Source of the DNA: an uncultured Eisenbergiella sp.
GTDB taxonomy: Bacteria; Bacillota; Clostridia; Lachnospirales; Lachnospiraceae
NCBI GenBank assembly: GCA_947626995.1
Contig: CANQUI010000013.1
Coordinates: 1-43,760, forward strand
Direction of reading: 5' to 3'
DNA length: 43,760 nt
Position 1 is the first letter of the stretch; each line of letters starts with the position of its first letter. Below are positions 32,160-40,399 of this stretch, one piece after another. Position numbers and translations under genes: made by a program. The notes beneath the pieces are model-generated. The model saw nothing but the letters and a program-made list of their open reading frames with translations, made no database searches and was not told where the DNA came from.

Positions 32160-33482
32160 ATGGGTATTTTGAAAGTGGGGGTCGAGGCCGCCAAAAGCGT
32201 GCTGGCCGATCAGTGGAGAGAATATTTTTATTGTTCCGCTCTGGAAAATGACGTGTTGGTGAAAAAGGGCGAGTGCCGCAGGAAAAAAAGCTTTCATTCC
32301 AAAGAGAGCGACAATCTGATCACCAACGGTTCTGTGATCGCCGTGAACGAAGGGCAGAGCATGCTGATCGTGGATCAGGGAACCGTAGTGGATTTCTGCG
32401 CGGATGCGGGGGAATTCGTCTATGATACTTCGACGGAGCCCAGTGTTTTTTACGGGGATCTGAGCGAGAACATCAAAAAAAGCTTCGAACAGTTCGGACG
32501 CCGCGTGTCCATGGGAGGGGACACCGGGAAGGATCAGAGGGTTTATTATTTCAATACCAAGGAGATCACCGGAAATAAATACGGCACGGCCAATCCGGTC
32601 CCGTTCCGCGTGGTGGACACCAATATCGGCCTGGATATCGACATTGCCATTCGCTGTCACGGAGAATACGCCTATCGGATCGTGGATCCGATCCTCTTTT
32701 ACAAGAACATCTGCGGCAACGTGCAAGGCGAGTTCACCCGGGATCAGATTGATTCGCAGTTAAAGAGCGAGTTCCTTACCGCGCTGCAGCCCGCCTTTGC
32801 CAAGATCTCCCAGCAGGGGATCCGTTACAGCGCGCTGCCGGATCATGTGGACGATCTTTCCGCCGCGCTCAACGAGGTGCTTTCCGGACAGTGGGGCGCC
32901 CGTTACGGAATTGTGATCACCAGCGTGGGGGTAAGCTCCGTCAACGCGTCCGAAGAAGACGAAAAAATGATCAAAGAACTGCAGCGCAGCGCGGTCTTCC
33001 GCAACCCCGGAATGGCGGCTGCCCAGTTGGTGGGCGCGCAGGCGGCGGCGATGCAGGCGGCCGCGTCCAATTCCAACGCGGGGCCGATGATGGCGTTTGC
33101 GGGCATGAATATGGCGGCCGGCGCGGGCGGCGTTTCCGCTGCGGATCTGTTTGCCATGAACCAGCAGAATCAGCAGAGCCAGGGCAGCAATCCCGGCCCG
33201 GCGGCCGGTGCATCCGGCTGGACCTGTATCTGCGGCGCCACCGGCAACACCGGAAAGTTCTGCAGCGAATGTGGCAAGCCAAAGCCGGCGGCAAACGATA
33301 GCTGGACCTGTATCTGCGGCACAGTCAATACCGGAAAATTCTGCAGCGAGTGCGGCAAACCCAGACCGACGGCCACCGTCCGCTGCAAAAAATGCGGATG
33401 GGAGCCCGAGGATCCGGCCCGCCTGCCCAAGTTCTGCCCGGAGTGCGGCGCGCCCTTCGATGAAAACGACAGAAAGGAATGA
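32160..33482 (+). CDS. SPFH-domain protein with three C-terminal zinc ribbons (YdjI-like)
   Basis: A 440-residue cytoplasmic, probably membrane-associated SPFH-type protein of the YdjI group (also called virion-core-like). The SPFH region covers about 30-280, followed by an Ala/Met/Gln-rich low-complexity stretch (285-350) and three zinc ribbons: CIC...CSEC at 356-371, the near-duplicate CIC...CSEC at 384-398, and CKKC...CPEC at 409-429. In B. subtilis, YdjI partners with the phage-shock protein PspA and a zinc-ribbon membrane protein at stressed membranes. AAAGGAGG precedes the ATG. The next gene is a matching zinc-ribbon membrane protein. Confidence 0.85.
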   Translation: MGILKVGVEAAKSVLADQWREYFYCSALENDVLVKKGECRRKKSFHSKESDNLITNGSVIAVNEGQSMLIVDQGTVVDFCADAGEFVYDTSTEPSVFYGDLSENIKKSFEQFGRRVSMGGDTGKDQRVYYFNTKEITGNKYGTANPVPFRVVDTNIGLDIDIAIRCHGEYAYRIVDPILFYKNICGNVQGEFTRDQIDSQLKSEFLTALQPAFAKISQQGIRYSALPDHVDDLSAALNEVLSGQWGARYGIVITSVGVSSVNASEEDEKMIKELQRSAVFRNPGMAAAQLVGAQAAAMQAAASNSNAGPMMAFAGMNMAAGAGGVSAADLFAMNQQNQQSQGSNPGPAAGASGWTCICGATGNTGKFCSECGKPKPAANDSWTCICGTVNTGKFCSECGKPRPTATVRCKKCGWEPEDPARLPKFCPECGAPFDENDRKE

Positions 33483-33499
33483 AAGAGGAGAGCGTCGCA

Positions 33500-34663
33500 A
33501 TGGAGCAGACTGTGTGGACGGATACCGGTGAAAATCTGGATCTGGAAAAAACAAAAGAAGAGACGGATCGAAAATGTCCGCAGTGCGGCGGGGTGATGGA
33601 TTATGATCCCAAAACAGGCGGCCTTCACTGTCCGTACTGCGATTATACCCGGCAGATCGGGGAGGACAGCACGGCAAAAGAGCTGGAGTTTGACAGCGCC
33701 ATACATAAGGAAAACTGCGACTGGGGCGTGAAAAAAAAGGTCGTGATTTGTAAGGCCTGCGGCGCCCAGTCTATTTACGACGAGCTTCAGATTGCCGGCG
33801 AATGTCCCTACTGCGGTTCCAATCAGGTCATGGAGGAAAAGGGAGCGGATACCATGGCGCCGGGCGGCGTAGTGCCCTTTGCCATAGCGGCAAAGGAGGC
33901 GGCGGCGCGTTTTTCCGCCTGGATCCGCCGCAAGCTGTTCTGCCCCCGGGCCGCAAAGATCAGTGCGAAACCGAAGGCTTTTAAGGGCGTCTATCTGCCC
34001 TACTGGACCTTCGATGCGCATACCGTCAGCCAATATACGGGAGAATACGGGATCGAAAGGACGGAGTGCGACCGGGACGGCAAAACCAGAGTGGTCACGG
34101 ACTGGTATTCCTGCAAAGGCACCTATCGGGAGGATATCGACGACGAACTGGTGCTGGGTTCCGAACGGTATTCCCCGTCGCTGATGCACAAGGTGGAACC
34201 CTTCCAGACGGCGCAAAACAAAAGCTATCGGCCCGAATATGTGGCCGGATTTATCGCGGAACGCTATTCCGTCGGGTTAAAGGAAGCATGGGAAAAAGCG
34301 AAAGCCCTCATTGCCAAAAAGCTTCGGGCAAACATTGAAAACCGCATCCGTTCGGAGCATCATGCCGATCATGCGCGGGTCAGCAATATGAAGACCTCCT
34401 ACTCGGCCGTGACCTATAAATATCTGCTGCTGCCCGTCTGGCTGTCCTCCTATCAGTACCGGGGCAAGGTGTATCATTTCATGGTGAACGGACAGAGCGG
34501 CAAGGCCGGAGGACAGACGCCCATATCCGCTCTGCGGGTGGTGATTACGGTTCTTCTGGTGATCGCCCTGTTTTTGCTGTTTTCGGATTATGCCCTATAC
34601 GGCGGAATCCTTGCAGGCGTCTGCGTCGTCCTGGCGATCCTGTGCCGGGTAATGAACCAATAA
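33500..34663 (+). CDS. Zinc-ribbon membrane protein (YdjG-like)
   Basis: A 387-residue protein. The N-terminus has a TFIIB-type zinc ribbon (CPQCGGVMDYDPKTGGLHCPYC) and a second one (CKACGAQSIYDELQIAGECPYC). The middle is a globular domain containing FKGVYLPYWTFDA, and the C-terminus has two transmembrane helices (about 345-385). It resembles YdjG of the B. subtilis pspA-ydjGHI operon. I choose the ATG at 33500, eight bases after GAGGAG; an ATG overlapping the previous stop at 33479 is possible. It probably recruits the SPFH partner to the membrane, inferred from the YdjI/YdjG relationship. No PspA homologue is present here. Confidence 0.82.
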   Translation: MEQTVWTDTGENLDLEKTKEETDRKCPQCGGVMDYDPKTGGLHCPYCDYTRQIGEDSTAKELEFDSAIHKENCDWGVKKKVVICKACGAQSIYDELQIAGECPYCGSNQVMEEKGADTMAPGGVVPFAIAAKEAAARFSAWIRRKLFCPRAAKISAKPKAFKGVYLPYWTFDAHTVSQYTGEYGIERTECDRDGKTRVVTDWYSCKGTYREDIDDELVLGSERYSPSLMHKVEPFQTAQNKSYRPEYVAGFIAERYSVGLKEAWEKAKALIAKKLRANIENRIRSEHHADHARVSNMKTSYSAVTYKYLLLPVWLSSYQYRGKVYHFMVNGQSGKAGGQTPISALRVVITVLLVIALFLLFSDYALYGGILAGVCVVLAILCRVMNQ

Positions 34664-34686
34664 ACGACGCAGTTTCAAAAACTGTC

Positions 34687-34715
34687 TTGACAGAAAGATC
34701 GGAAAACGGTAGACT
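34687..34715 (+). promoter_or_regulatory. Promoter of the tryptophan T-box transcript
   Basis: TTGACA at 34687-34692, 17-base spacer, TAGACT at 34710-34715. It starts the 410-base leader region between the zinc-ribbon gene and trpB. Confidence 0.8.
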
Positions 34716-34721
34716 GATAAC

Positions 34722-35015
34722 AGAAAACCGGTGAAGGAGAGCGAGTAGTCATGGCTGCGGCGATTGCAGAGAGCCGTCGGGCGGTGCGAGACGGTATGGC
34801 GGGCTTTGATGAATGGACTCCGGAGGGCGACCCGAATGTTGCGTGCAATTAGGGGAGACGGAGCGGATACTTCGTTAACAACGGAAGCATATATTAGTAT
34901 GCATGAGAGGGCGCAGGGCCGTTTTCGGACTGTGTCAAGCCGGGTGGCACCGCAGGAGCAAAACGATCGGCTCCTGTCCCAGCAAAATGTTTTTCTTGCC
35001 GGGACAGGGGCTTTT
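34722..35015 (+). ncRNA. T-box leader responding to tRNA-Trp
   Basis: This leader senses uncharged tRNA and controls the downstream trpB by antitermination. The conserved T-box GGGTGGCACCGCAGG is at 34942-34956; its TGGC bulge pairs with a tRNA 3' end having discriminator G, as tRNA-Trp does. The specifier loop region GAATGGAC places the codon TGG (Trp) at 34814-34816. The antiterminator helix CAGGAGC (34953-34959) with GCTCCTG (34970-34976) competes with a terminator formed by 34969-34980 and 35001-35012, followed by TTTT. The specifier and the discriminator agree, which makes the tryptophan call solid. Confidence 0.93.
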
Positions 35016-35073
35016 ATCATGTTCGGATGTCCCGCAAAACACGCCCAAACGAAAAAGAAAGGAGCAAAGAGCA

Positions 35074-36462
35074 ATGTCACAGAACAAAGAAATCCCTTAC
35101 AAGATCTATCTGGAGGAAAACGAGATCCCCAAGCAATGGTACAACGTGCGGGCGGATATGAAGAACAAACCCGCTCCGCTGATCAATCCGGGCACCCATC
35201 AGCCCATGAGCGCGCAGGATCTGTCCGCGGTATTCTGCTCGGACCTGGTGGCCCAGGAGCTGGACAATGACACTGCTTATATCGACATTCCGCAGGAGAT
35301 TCAGGATTTTTATAAGATGTACCGTCCCTCTCCGCTGGTGCGGGCGTATTGTCTGGAGAAAAAACTGCAGACGCCGGCAAAGATCTATTACAAATTCGAG
35401 GGCAACAATACCAGCGGCAGTCATAAATTAAATTCCGCCATTGCCCAGGCCTATTACGCCAAAAAGCAGGGCTTAAAGGGCGTGACCACGGAGACCGGAG
35501 CGGGCCAGTGGGGCACCGCGCTGTCCATGGCCTGCGCGTATCTGGGACTGGACTGCAAGGTTTATATGGTGAAGTGCTCTTATGAACAAAAACCCTTCCG
35601 TCGTGAAGTGATGCGCACCTACGGCGCGCAGGTTACGCCTTCCCCTTCCGACACCACCCAGATCGGGCGCAAGATCCTGGCGGAGAATCCCGGTACCACA
35701 GGAAGCCTGGGTTGTGCAATTTCCGAGGCTGTGGAAGTGGCGGTGAATACCGAAGGCTACCGTTATGTGTTGGGCAGCGTGTTAAACCAGGTGCTGCTGC
35801 ATCAGTCCGTGATCGGTCTGGAGACCAAGGCCGCCCTTGAGAAATACGGGATCGTTCCCGATATGATCATCGGCTGCGCGGGCGGCGGTTCCAATTTGGG
35901 CGGACTGGTTTCTCCGTTTATGGGAGAAAAGCTGCGGGGTGAAAGAGATTACCGGATCATCGCGGTGGAACCCGCCAGCTGCCCCAGCCTGACAAGAGGA
36001 AAATTTGTTTACGATTTCTGCGATACCGGCATGGTGACGCCGCTGGCAAAGATGTATACGCTGGGAAGCGGCTTCATTCCGTCTCCCAACCATGCGGGCG
36101 GACTTCGGTATCACGGCATGAGCCCCATTCTCTCCCAGCTGTATCATGACGGGCTGATCGAGGCCGTGAGCGTAGAGCAGACCTCCGTGTTTGAAGCGGC
36201 CGAGATGTTCGCCAGAGTGGAGGGCATCCTTCCGGCTCCGGAAAGCAGCCATGCCATCCGGGTCGCCATCGACGAGGCCTTAAAATGCAAAGAGACCGGA
36301 GAGGAAAAGACCATCGTGTTCGGCCTGACCGGCACCGGCTATTTCGATCTGGTGGCTTATGAAAAGTATAACAACGGGGAAATGGACGATCACATCCCTA
36401 CCGACGAGGAACTGGCGGTGGGATTTGCCGGAATCCCGAAGTTTGAGGGAAACGAGATCTGA
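35074..36462 (+). CDS. trpB: Tryptophan synthase beta chain, TrpB2 type
   Basis: A 462-residue pyridoxal-phosphate enzyme that joins indole and serine to give tryptophan. It is the longer TrpB2 type, recognisable from its extra N-terminal region (IPYKIYLEENEIPKQWYNV). The PLP lysine lies in NNTSGSHKLNSA, the catalytic Glu region in TTETGAGQWGTA and the phosphate-binding loop in CAGGGSNLGG. The start follows GGAG by nine bases and lies after the T-box terminator. No trpA or other trp gene is adjacent, so it probably salvages free indole or works with a distant alpha subunit. Expression is governed by the tryptophan T-box. Confidence 0.95.
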   Translation: MSQNKEIPYKIYLEENEIPKQWYNVRADMKNKPAPLINPGTHQPMSAQDLSAVFCSDLVAQELDNDTAYIDIPQEIQDFYKMYRPSPLVRAYCLEKKLQTPAKIYYKFEGNNTSGSHKLNSAIAQAYYAKKQGLKGVTTETGAGQWGTALSMACAYLGLDCKVYMVKCSYEQKPFRREVMRTYGAQVTPSPSDTTQIGRKILAENPGTTGSLGCAISEAVEVAVNTEGYRYVLGSVLNQVLLHQSVIGLETKAALEKYGIVPDMIIGCAGGGSNLGGLVSPFMGEKLRGERDYRIIAVEPASCPSLTRGKFVYDFCDTGMVTPLAKMYTLGSGFIPSPNHAGGLRYHGMSPILSQLYHDGLIEAVSVEQTSVFEAAEMFARVEGILPAPESSHAIRVAIDEALKCKETGEEKTIVFGLTGTGYFDLVAYEKYNNGEMDDHIPTDEELAVGFAGIPKFEGNEI

Positions 36463-36488
36463 CGCAGCAAAACCTTGCGTAAGAGGAC

Positions 36489-36521
36489 AAAAAGAGGGAG
36501 GCCTTTAGGTCCCCTCTTTTT
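36489..36521. terminator. Bidirectional terminator between trpB and a convergent gene
   Basis: aaaaagaggg (36489-36498) pairs with ccctcttttt (36512-36521). A and T runs make it usable from both sides. Confidence 0.85.
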
Positions 36522-36534
36522 TCTCATACGCATT

Positions 36535-37560
36535 TTAAGGAAAAATAGTCCGGATATCGGTCAGGCGGTTTTGATTCACATCGAACTGCCAGATGCTATG
36601 ACCGGGGATCCGATGCTCCGTCATATAATAATGGCCGTCAAAGCTGCTGATATAGTATGGTGTGCCGCCGCCGACAAACAGGGAATAGATTTCTTCCCAG
36701 CGGCCCTCTGCCAGATTTGCAAGATCGGATACGCGCAGCAGGGTGGCGGCGTCCTGATTTCCGTACAGGTCGGTGGACACGGTGATGTAAAAGTAATCCT
36801 GGATCCGGGTCAGCTGCACCATCCCCGCGATCTCGGGCGGGACAGGAAAACGCTCCAGAACGGTCAGATCGTTTTTGTCGGCCCGCAGGATATTGGAATT
36901 ACCCGATACGAAATAGATGCTGTCTCCATCCAGGGTGAAGGAGCGGACATAGAACTGATCCAGCTCCGGAACAGACAGGATCTTTTCCAGCACCACCGTG
37001 CGATCCTGCTTCGGACGGGAAAAGACATACAATTCGCCGGTCATGGAGCTTAAGGCGTAAAAACGGCCTTCTGTTTCGTCGTAGACGACATAGTGGGGGC
37101 GGATTCCGATCTGTTCAAAGGTCTGGGTCAAAAGAAAACGGCCCTCTTTTTTTTCAAAGACCAGGATGCGGTTGTTTTCCGTATCGTCCGCCAGATAGAC
37201 CGTGCCGTCGCCCGCAATGGTATGTCCGCAGCAGATCTGGTCTGTCATCACCAGCCATTCGTTTAAAGGGCGGTTCAGATCGGGACTGGTAAGAATCTGA
37301 TTGTGATAGCAGTCCACAATAAAATAATCCGTCCCGATCTTTGTGATCTGGGTGGGGACGTTAAGAGAAGACTGCGCGTTGCAGCTTACGCCGCCCTCCA
37401 GGGGAGATTCCAGGGATACGGACGCCCGAAGAAACGCCGGCTGTCTGTCTTTTTGTAACCACGCTGCGATTCCAAACGCCAGGATCAGGATGACAAATAC
37501 CGTCAGCCCGGCCAAAACGAATCGCAGCCGTTTTTTCGCGGAAGGGTTTTTGCTGTGCAT
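36535..37560 (-). CDS. Membrane-anchored propeller-like protein of unknown function
   Basis: I do not recognise a named family. The 341-residue protein has a basic N-terminus, one transmembrane helix (about 13-34) and an extracytoplasmic part made of repeated beta-strand units, such as QITKIGTDYFIVDCYHNQIL, TIAGDGTVYLADDTENNRILVFEK and FTLDGDSIYFVSGNSNILRADKN. This pattern suggests an NHL- or WD-like beta-propeller, a scaffold for binding ligands or proteins. No catalytic motif is visible. It is convergent with trpB and divergent from mscL, so no operon partner helps. A second propeller-like lipoprotein lies 3 kb to the right. Confidence 0.7.
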   Translation of the reverse strand: MHSKNPSAKKRLRFVLAGLTVFVILILAFGIAAWLQKDRQPAFLRASVSLESPLEGGVSCNAQSSLNVPTQITKIGTDYFIVDCYHNQILTSPDLNRPLNEWLVMTDQICCGHTIAGDGTVYLADDTENNRILVFEKKEGRFLLTQTFEQIGIRPHYVVYDETEGRFYALSSMTGELYVFSRPKQDRTVVLEKILSVPELDQFYVRSFTLDGDSIYFVSGNSNILRADKNDLTVLERFPVPPEIAGMVQLTRIQDYFYITVSTDLYGNQDAATLLRVSDLANLAEGRWEEIYSLFVGGGTPYYISSFDGHYYMTEHRIPGHSIWQFDVNQNRLTDIRTIFP

Positions 37561-37681
37561 GTATCGGCGCCTTTCTGGGCTCGTTTTGCCGCGGCCCCTT
37601 TTATCTTACATGAGATTTTCCGGTCTGGCAAGAGAACGCGGCAGGATGCAAAGATTTGGGATAGCGGCCGGGTATTTTTTA

Positions 37682-37690
37682 TGCTATAGT
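37682..37690 (+). promoter_or_regulatory. Extended -10 promoter of mscL
   Basis: TGCTATAGT is an extended -10 element 41 bases before the mscL start codon; the -35 region is poor. Confidence 0.5.
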
Positions 37691-37731
37691 ATTGGTATCC
37701 ATTGACAGAACAGAGGAAGGAGAAAAACCAT

Positions 37732-38148
37732 ATGAAGAAACTACTCAATGAATTTAAGGAATTTGCTCTGCGCGGAAACGTGATGGATCTGGCCGTCGGC
37801 GTTATCATCGGCGCGGCTTTTCAGGCCATTATCACATCTTTGGTCAACGATGTGATTTCTCCGCTGATCGGCCTGGTGGCCAACACGGATCTAAGCTATC
37901 TGGTGGCTACGGTGGGCGGCGTTGAGATCCGTTACGGCGCGTTTATTACCGCAATCATCAATTTTATCCTGATGGCGATCATCATTTTCCTGCTGGTCAA
38001 GGGCATGAACGCCCTGGGCAACATCGGGAAAAAGAAGCAGGAGGAAGCGCCTGCAGCGCCCACCACAAAGATCTGCCCCTACTGCAAGAGTGAAATCGCC
38101 ATCGACGCGGTCAGGTGCCCGCACTGTACTTCTGAACTGGAAGGGTGA
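37732..38148 (+). CDS. mscL: Large-conductance mechanosensitive channel MscL with C-terminal zinc ribbon
   Basis: This membrane channel opens under high tension and releases solutes during osmotic downshock. The N-terminal helix and first transmembrane segment (EFKEFALRGNVMDLAVGVIIGAAF) and the second (AFITAIINFILMAIIIFLLV) are typical. The usual C-terminal helix bundle is replaced or extended by a zinc ribbon, CPYCKSEIAIDAVRCPHC (Cys115, 118, 129, 132), a form I associate with Firmicutes. The length is 138 residues. GAAGGAG precedes the ATG at 37732; an upstream TTG is not needed. Its last 38 bases overlap the 3' end of the convergent histidine kinase gene. Confidence 0.95.
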   Translation: MKKLLNEFKEFALRGNVMDLAVGVIIGAAFQAIITSLVNDVISPLIGLVANTDLSYLVATVGGVEIRYGAFITAIINFILMAIIIFLLVKGMNALGNIGKKKQEEAPAAPTTKICPYCKSEIAIDAVRCPHCTSELEG

Positions 38149-39409
38149 GAATAAAAGTCGCGCCGCCGCCGGGCGTATCGGATACGCTAAGACGCCCGCC
38201 GTGCGCTGCCGCGATCTCTGCCGCGATGGAAAGTCCCAGCCCGAAATGACCGTTCTGGCCCCGGGCCGGATCCATGCGGTAGAAGCGTTCGAAGATCCGG
38301 CACTTTTCGGCATCCGGGATGCCCGGGCCGTTGTCGGCAACAAGGAACGCAACGCCGTCGGCGCCTGTGGTCAGCGAAAGCGTGATCCGGCTGCCGGGAG
38401 GCGTATAAGCAAACGCATTATGGATCAAAACGGACAGCGTCTGATGAATGAGAGCAACATCACATTCTACGGACGCTGTTTTTTGCTGCGGCAGGGAAAC
38501 GGACAGAAGGCGCCCGTTTTGGACGGCCAGCGGTTCGTACGCTTCATAGACGTTTAAGAGCAAAGTATCGGGTTCGCAGACGGTTTTGGAAAGCCGCAGG
38601 GTATGATTGTCGGCGCTGGCCAGCATCAGCAGATCCGTGATCAGCCGGGACAGGATATGACTTTCCGATATGATGGTGGAAAAGAACCGCTCCCCTTCCT
38701 TTGCCTGTCCGGATTGCAGACACCGCCGCCCCGCCTCCGCGCAGGAGAGGATCACCGAAAGGGGCGAGCGCAGTTCGTGGGAAGCCGCCGCCACAAACCG
38801 GTTCTGGCTTTCCTGGCTTCTTTTGACCGGCGTAAGTAGGCGGCCCGTAAAATACCAGAAAAAGAGCCATAGCACGAGGGAGAAAAGCAGAATCGGCAAA
38901 AGCCATTCCACGCGCTGTCGGCGGATCTGTCGTTCGAAATCGAGAACGGGCCGGATCAACAGGACGGTCAGACCGTCTTTTGTCTCATAGAGGGCGGCGT
39001 AATGGTCGGTTCCTTTGTGAAAGACGGAAAGAGAGAAAAAGAGCGGATCCGGGTCCGGCGGCCAGCGGTGGGGCTGCTTTTTTTCATAGAAGGAAAGACA
39101 GGCCTCTGTGAGGACGTGCAGATCTTTGTCGCCGGGGTGATTTCCCCAGAGAAATTCGTTTCCATGATCCCACAGGCGTATGATCACATTCTCCTTTTTT
39201 TCGGAAAAAGAAAGCCATTCATGGGTGATGACGGACTGCTCGTCCAGCTGGGAAAGAAGGGCGCGCATATCCGTGCAAAAGGCGGCAAAATTCTGATCCC
39301 GCAGCTTTTTTTCCGAGAGAAAAAGATACAGGATGGACAGGATGATCAAAAGCAGGGTGGTGACACCGGCCCCCAGCAGCGTAAGGCGTAGATGCGTTTT
39401 TTTCAGCAT
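38111..39409 (-). CDS. Sensor histidine kinase
   Basis: A 432-residue two-transmembrane sensor kinase: helix 1 at about 9-31, an extracytoplasmic sensor of about 135 residues, helix 2 at about 169-187, then HisKA with phospho-acceptor His211 in AAASHELRSPLSVI and HATPase_c with the boxes HNAFAYTPPGS, DNGPGIPD and GLGLSIA. I use the ATG at 39409, two bases after the response-regulator stop, with GAGGAC before it. It forms an operon with that regulator. The ligand is unknown; the neighbouring solute-binding lipoprotein, transcribed divergently, is a candidate input or target. Confidence 0.93.
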   Translation of the reverse strand: MLKKTHLRLTLLGAGVTTLLLIILSILYLFLSEKKLRDQNFAAFCTDMRALLSQLDEQSVITHEWLSFSEKKENVIIRLWDHGNEFLWGNHPGDKDLHVLTEACLSFYEKKQPHRWPPDPDPLFFSLSVFHKGTDHYAALYETKDGLTVLLIRPVLDFERQIRRQRVEWLLPILLFSLVLWLFFWYFTGRLLTPVKRSQESQNRFVAAASHELRSPLSVILSCAEAGRRCLQSGQAKEGERFFSTIISESHILSRLITDLLMLASADNHTLRLSKTVCEPDTLLLNVYEAYEPLAVQNGRLLSVSLPQQKTASVECDVALIHQTLSVLIHNAFAYTPPGSRITLSLTTGADGVAFLVADNGPGIPDAEKCRIFERFYRMDPARGQNGHFGLGLSIAAEIAAAHGGRLSVSDTPGGGATFILTLPVQKYSAGT

Positions 39410-39411
39410 GT

Positions 39412-40083
39412 TCAGTCCTCCAGACGATAGCCCACGCCCCGTACGGTTACGATCTGTGCGGCGCTGCCCACAGATCTGAGCCTGCGGCGCAGAAAATAGA
39501 TATAATTGTCCAGATTCCCGTCCTCCACATCGCTGTCTGGCCCCCACACATGGGTCAGGAGCCGGGCGCGGGAGAGGGAAACGTTGGCGTTGCGCAAAAA
39601 GGTTTCCAGCAGCGCGCCCTCCCGCCGGGAGAGGGTGCAGCGATCGACCGGGCCGGTCAGCGTCAGACTTTCCGGGAAAAAGGTCAGATCCGAAAAAAGA
39701 AGACTGCCGAGAGGAACGAGCTTTGTGGGCCGCCGCAGGATGCTGCGGATGCGCGCGCTGAGCTCATCGAAATGAAAGGGCTTTACCAGATAATCGTCCG
39801 CGCCGCTGTCCAGCCCGGCGATCTTATCATCCAGTTCGCCCAGCGCCGTCAGCAGGATCACCGGTGTGTGGATTCCTGCGGCCCGTATCTTTTTTAAAAC
39901 AGACAGCCCGTCCAAAAAGGGCAGCATCCGGTCCAGCAGAATCAGGTCATAGGGCGTTTCCTCAATATAATAAAGCGCTTCTTCCCCGTCATAGCAGGAA
40001 TCCACTTCGAAACCCTCCTGCCTCAGAGAATAGTGCAGCGTCTGATTTAGATTCTTATCGTCTTCCACCAGTAAAATGCGCAT
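39412..40083 (-). CDS. OmpR/PhoB-family response regulator
   Basis: A 223-residue regulator with a receiver domain (phospho-Asp51 in LILLDRMLP, acidic pocket EDD at 7-9, Lys in DDYLVKPFHF) and a C-terminal winged-helix DNA-binding domain (SRREGALLETFLRN...LDNYIYFLRRRLR...VRGVGYRLED). It precedes its kinase by two bases. A GGGG ribosome binding site is present. Candidate targets are the divergent propeller/solute-binding lipoprotein and its own operon; no direct-repeat operator was recognised with certainty. Confidence 0.95.
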   Translation of the reverse strand: MRILLVEDDKNLNQTLHYSLRQEGFEVDSCYDGEEALYYIEETPYDLILLDRMLPFLDGLSVLKKIRAAGIHTPVILLTALGELDDKIAGLDSGADDYLVKPFHFDELSARIRSILRRPTKLVPLGSLLFSDLTFFPESLTLTGPVDRCTLSRREGALLETFLRNANVSLSRARLLTHVWGPDSDVEDGNLDNYIYFLRRRLRSVGSAAQIVTVRGVGYRLED

Positions 40084-40399
40084 CTTTTTTCCCCGTACAA
40101 AGGCGCCCGGCGCCGTTTCTCTTAGTATAGCACGGGAATCTTTATTTTACATCTAAAAGAAACGAATCGAAAAAGCCCATGACCGGTGCCAAAAAATACC
40201 GGAAACAAAACGGCCCGGGGAACCGTTTCCGATAGACTTTTTCACATTAAAGCAGTATAATGCGAAAGGCAGGATGGGCGGCCATTCTGCAAAAAAAATA
40301 CGGAGGTATCACACATCTGGATTTTGTTAGAGAGAATTTAGAACCGGGTCTGATAAAATGCGTACAAAAGAAAAACAAACAGGAAAGCGAGGAAAAAAC
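40084..40399. promoter_or_regulatory. Intergenic region between response regulator and lipoprotein
   Basis: This 316-base divergent region has a -10 TATAAT at 40256-40261 for the lipoprotein without a good -35, consistent with an activator-dependent promoter. On the minus strand TATACT (40129-40124) may serve the two-component operon. A weak inverted repeat ggaaac (40201-40206) / gtttcc (40225-40230) lies between them. Nothing else was recognised; the open frame begins at 40358 but I place the start at 40400. Confidence 0.5.

Noticed and set aside
30690-32726. A 678-codon open frame on the minus strand opposite the HlyD and SPFH genes
   Set aside because: It crosses two well-supported plus-strand genes and a promoter, its product is His/Arg/Gln-rich without recognisable motifs, and it fits the mirror frame common in GC-rich DNA.
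34903-35073. Longer TrpB starting upstream in the leader
   Set aside because: That stretch contains the T-box and terminator; the ATG at 35074 has a good ribosome binding site and gives the usual TrpB2 N-terminus.
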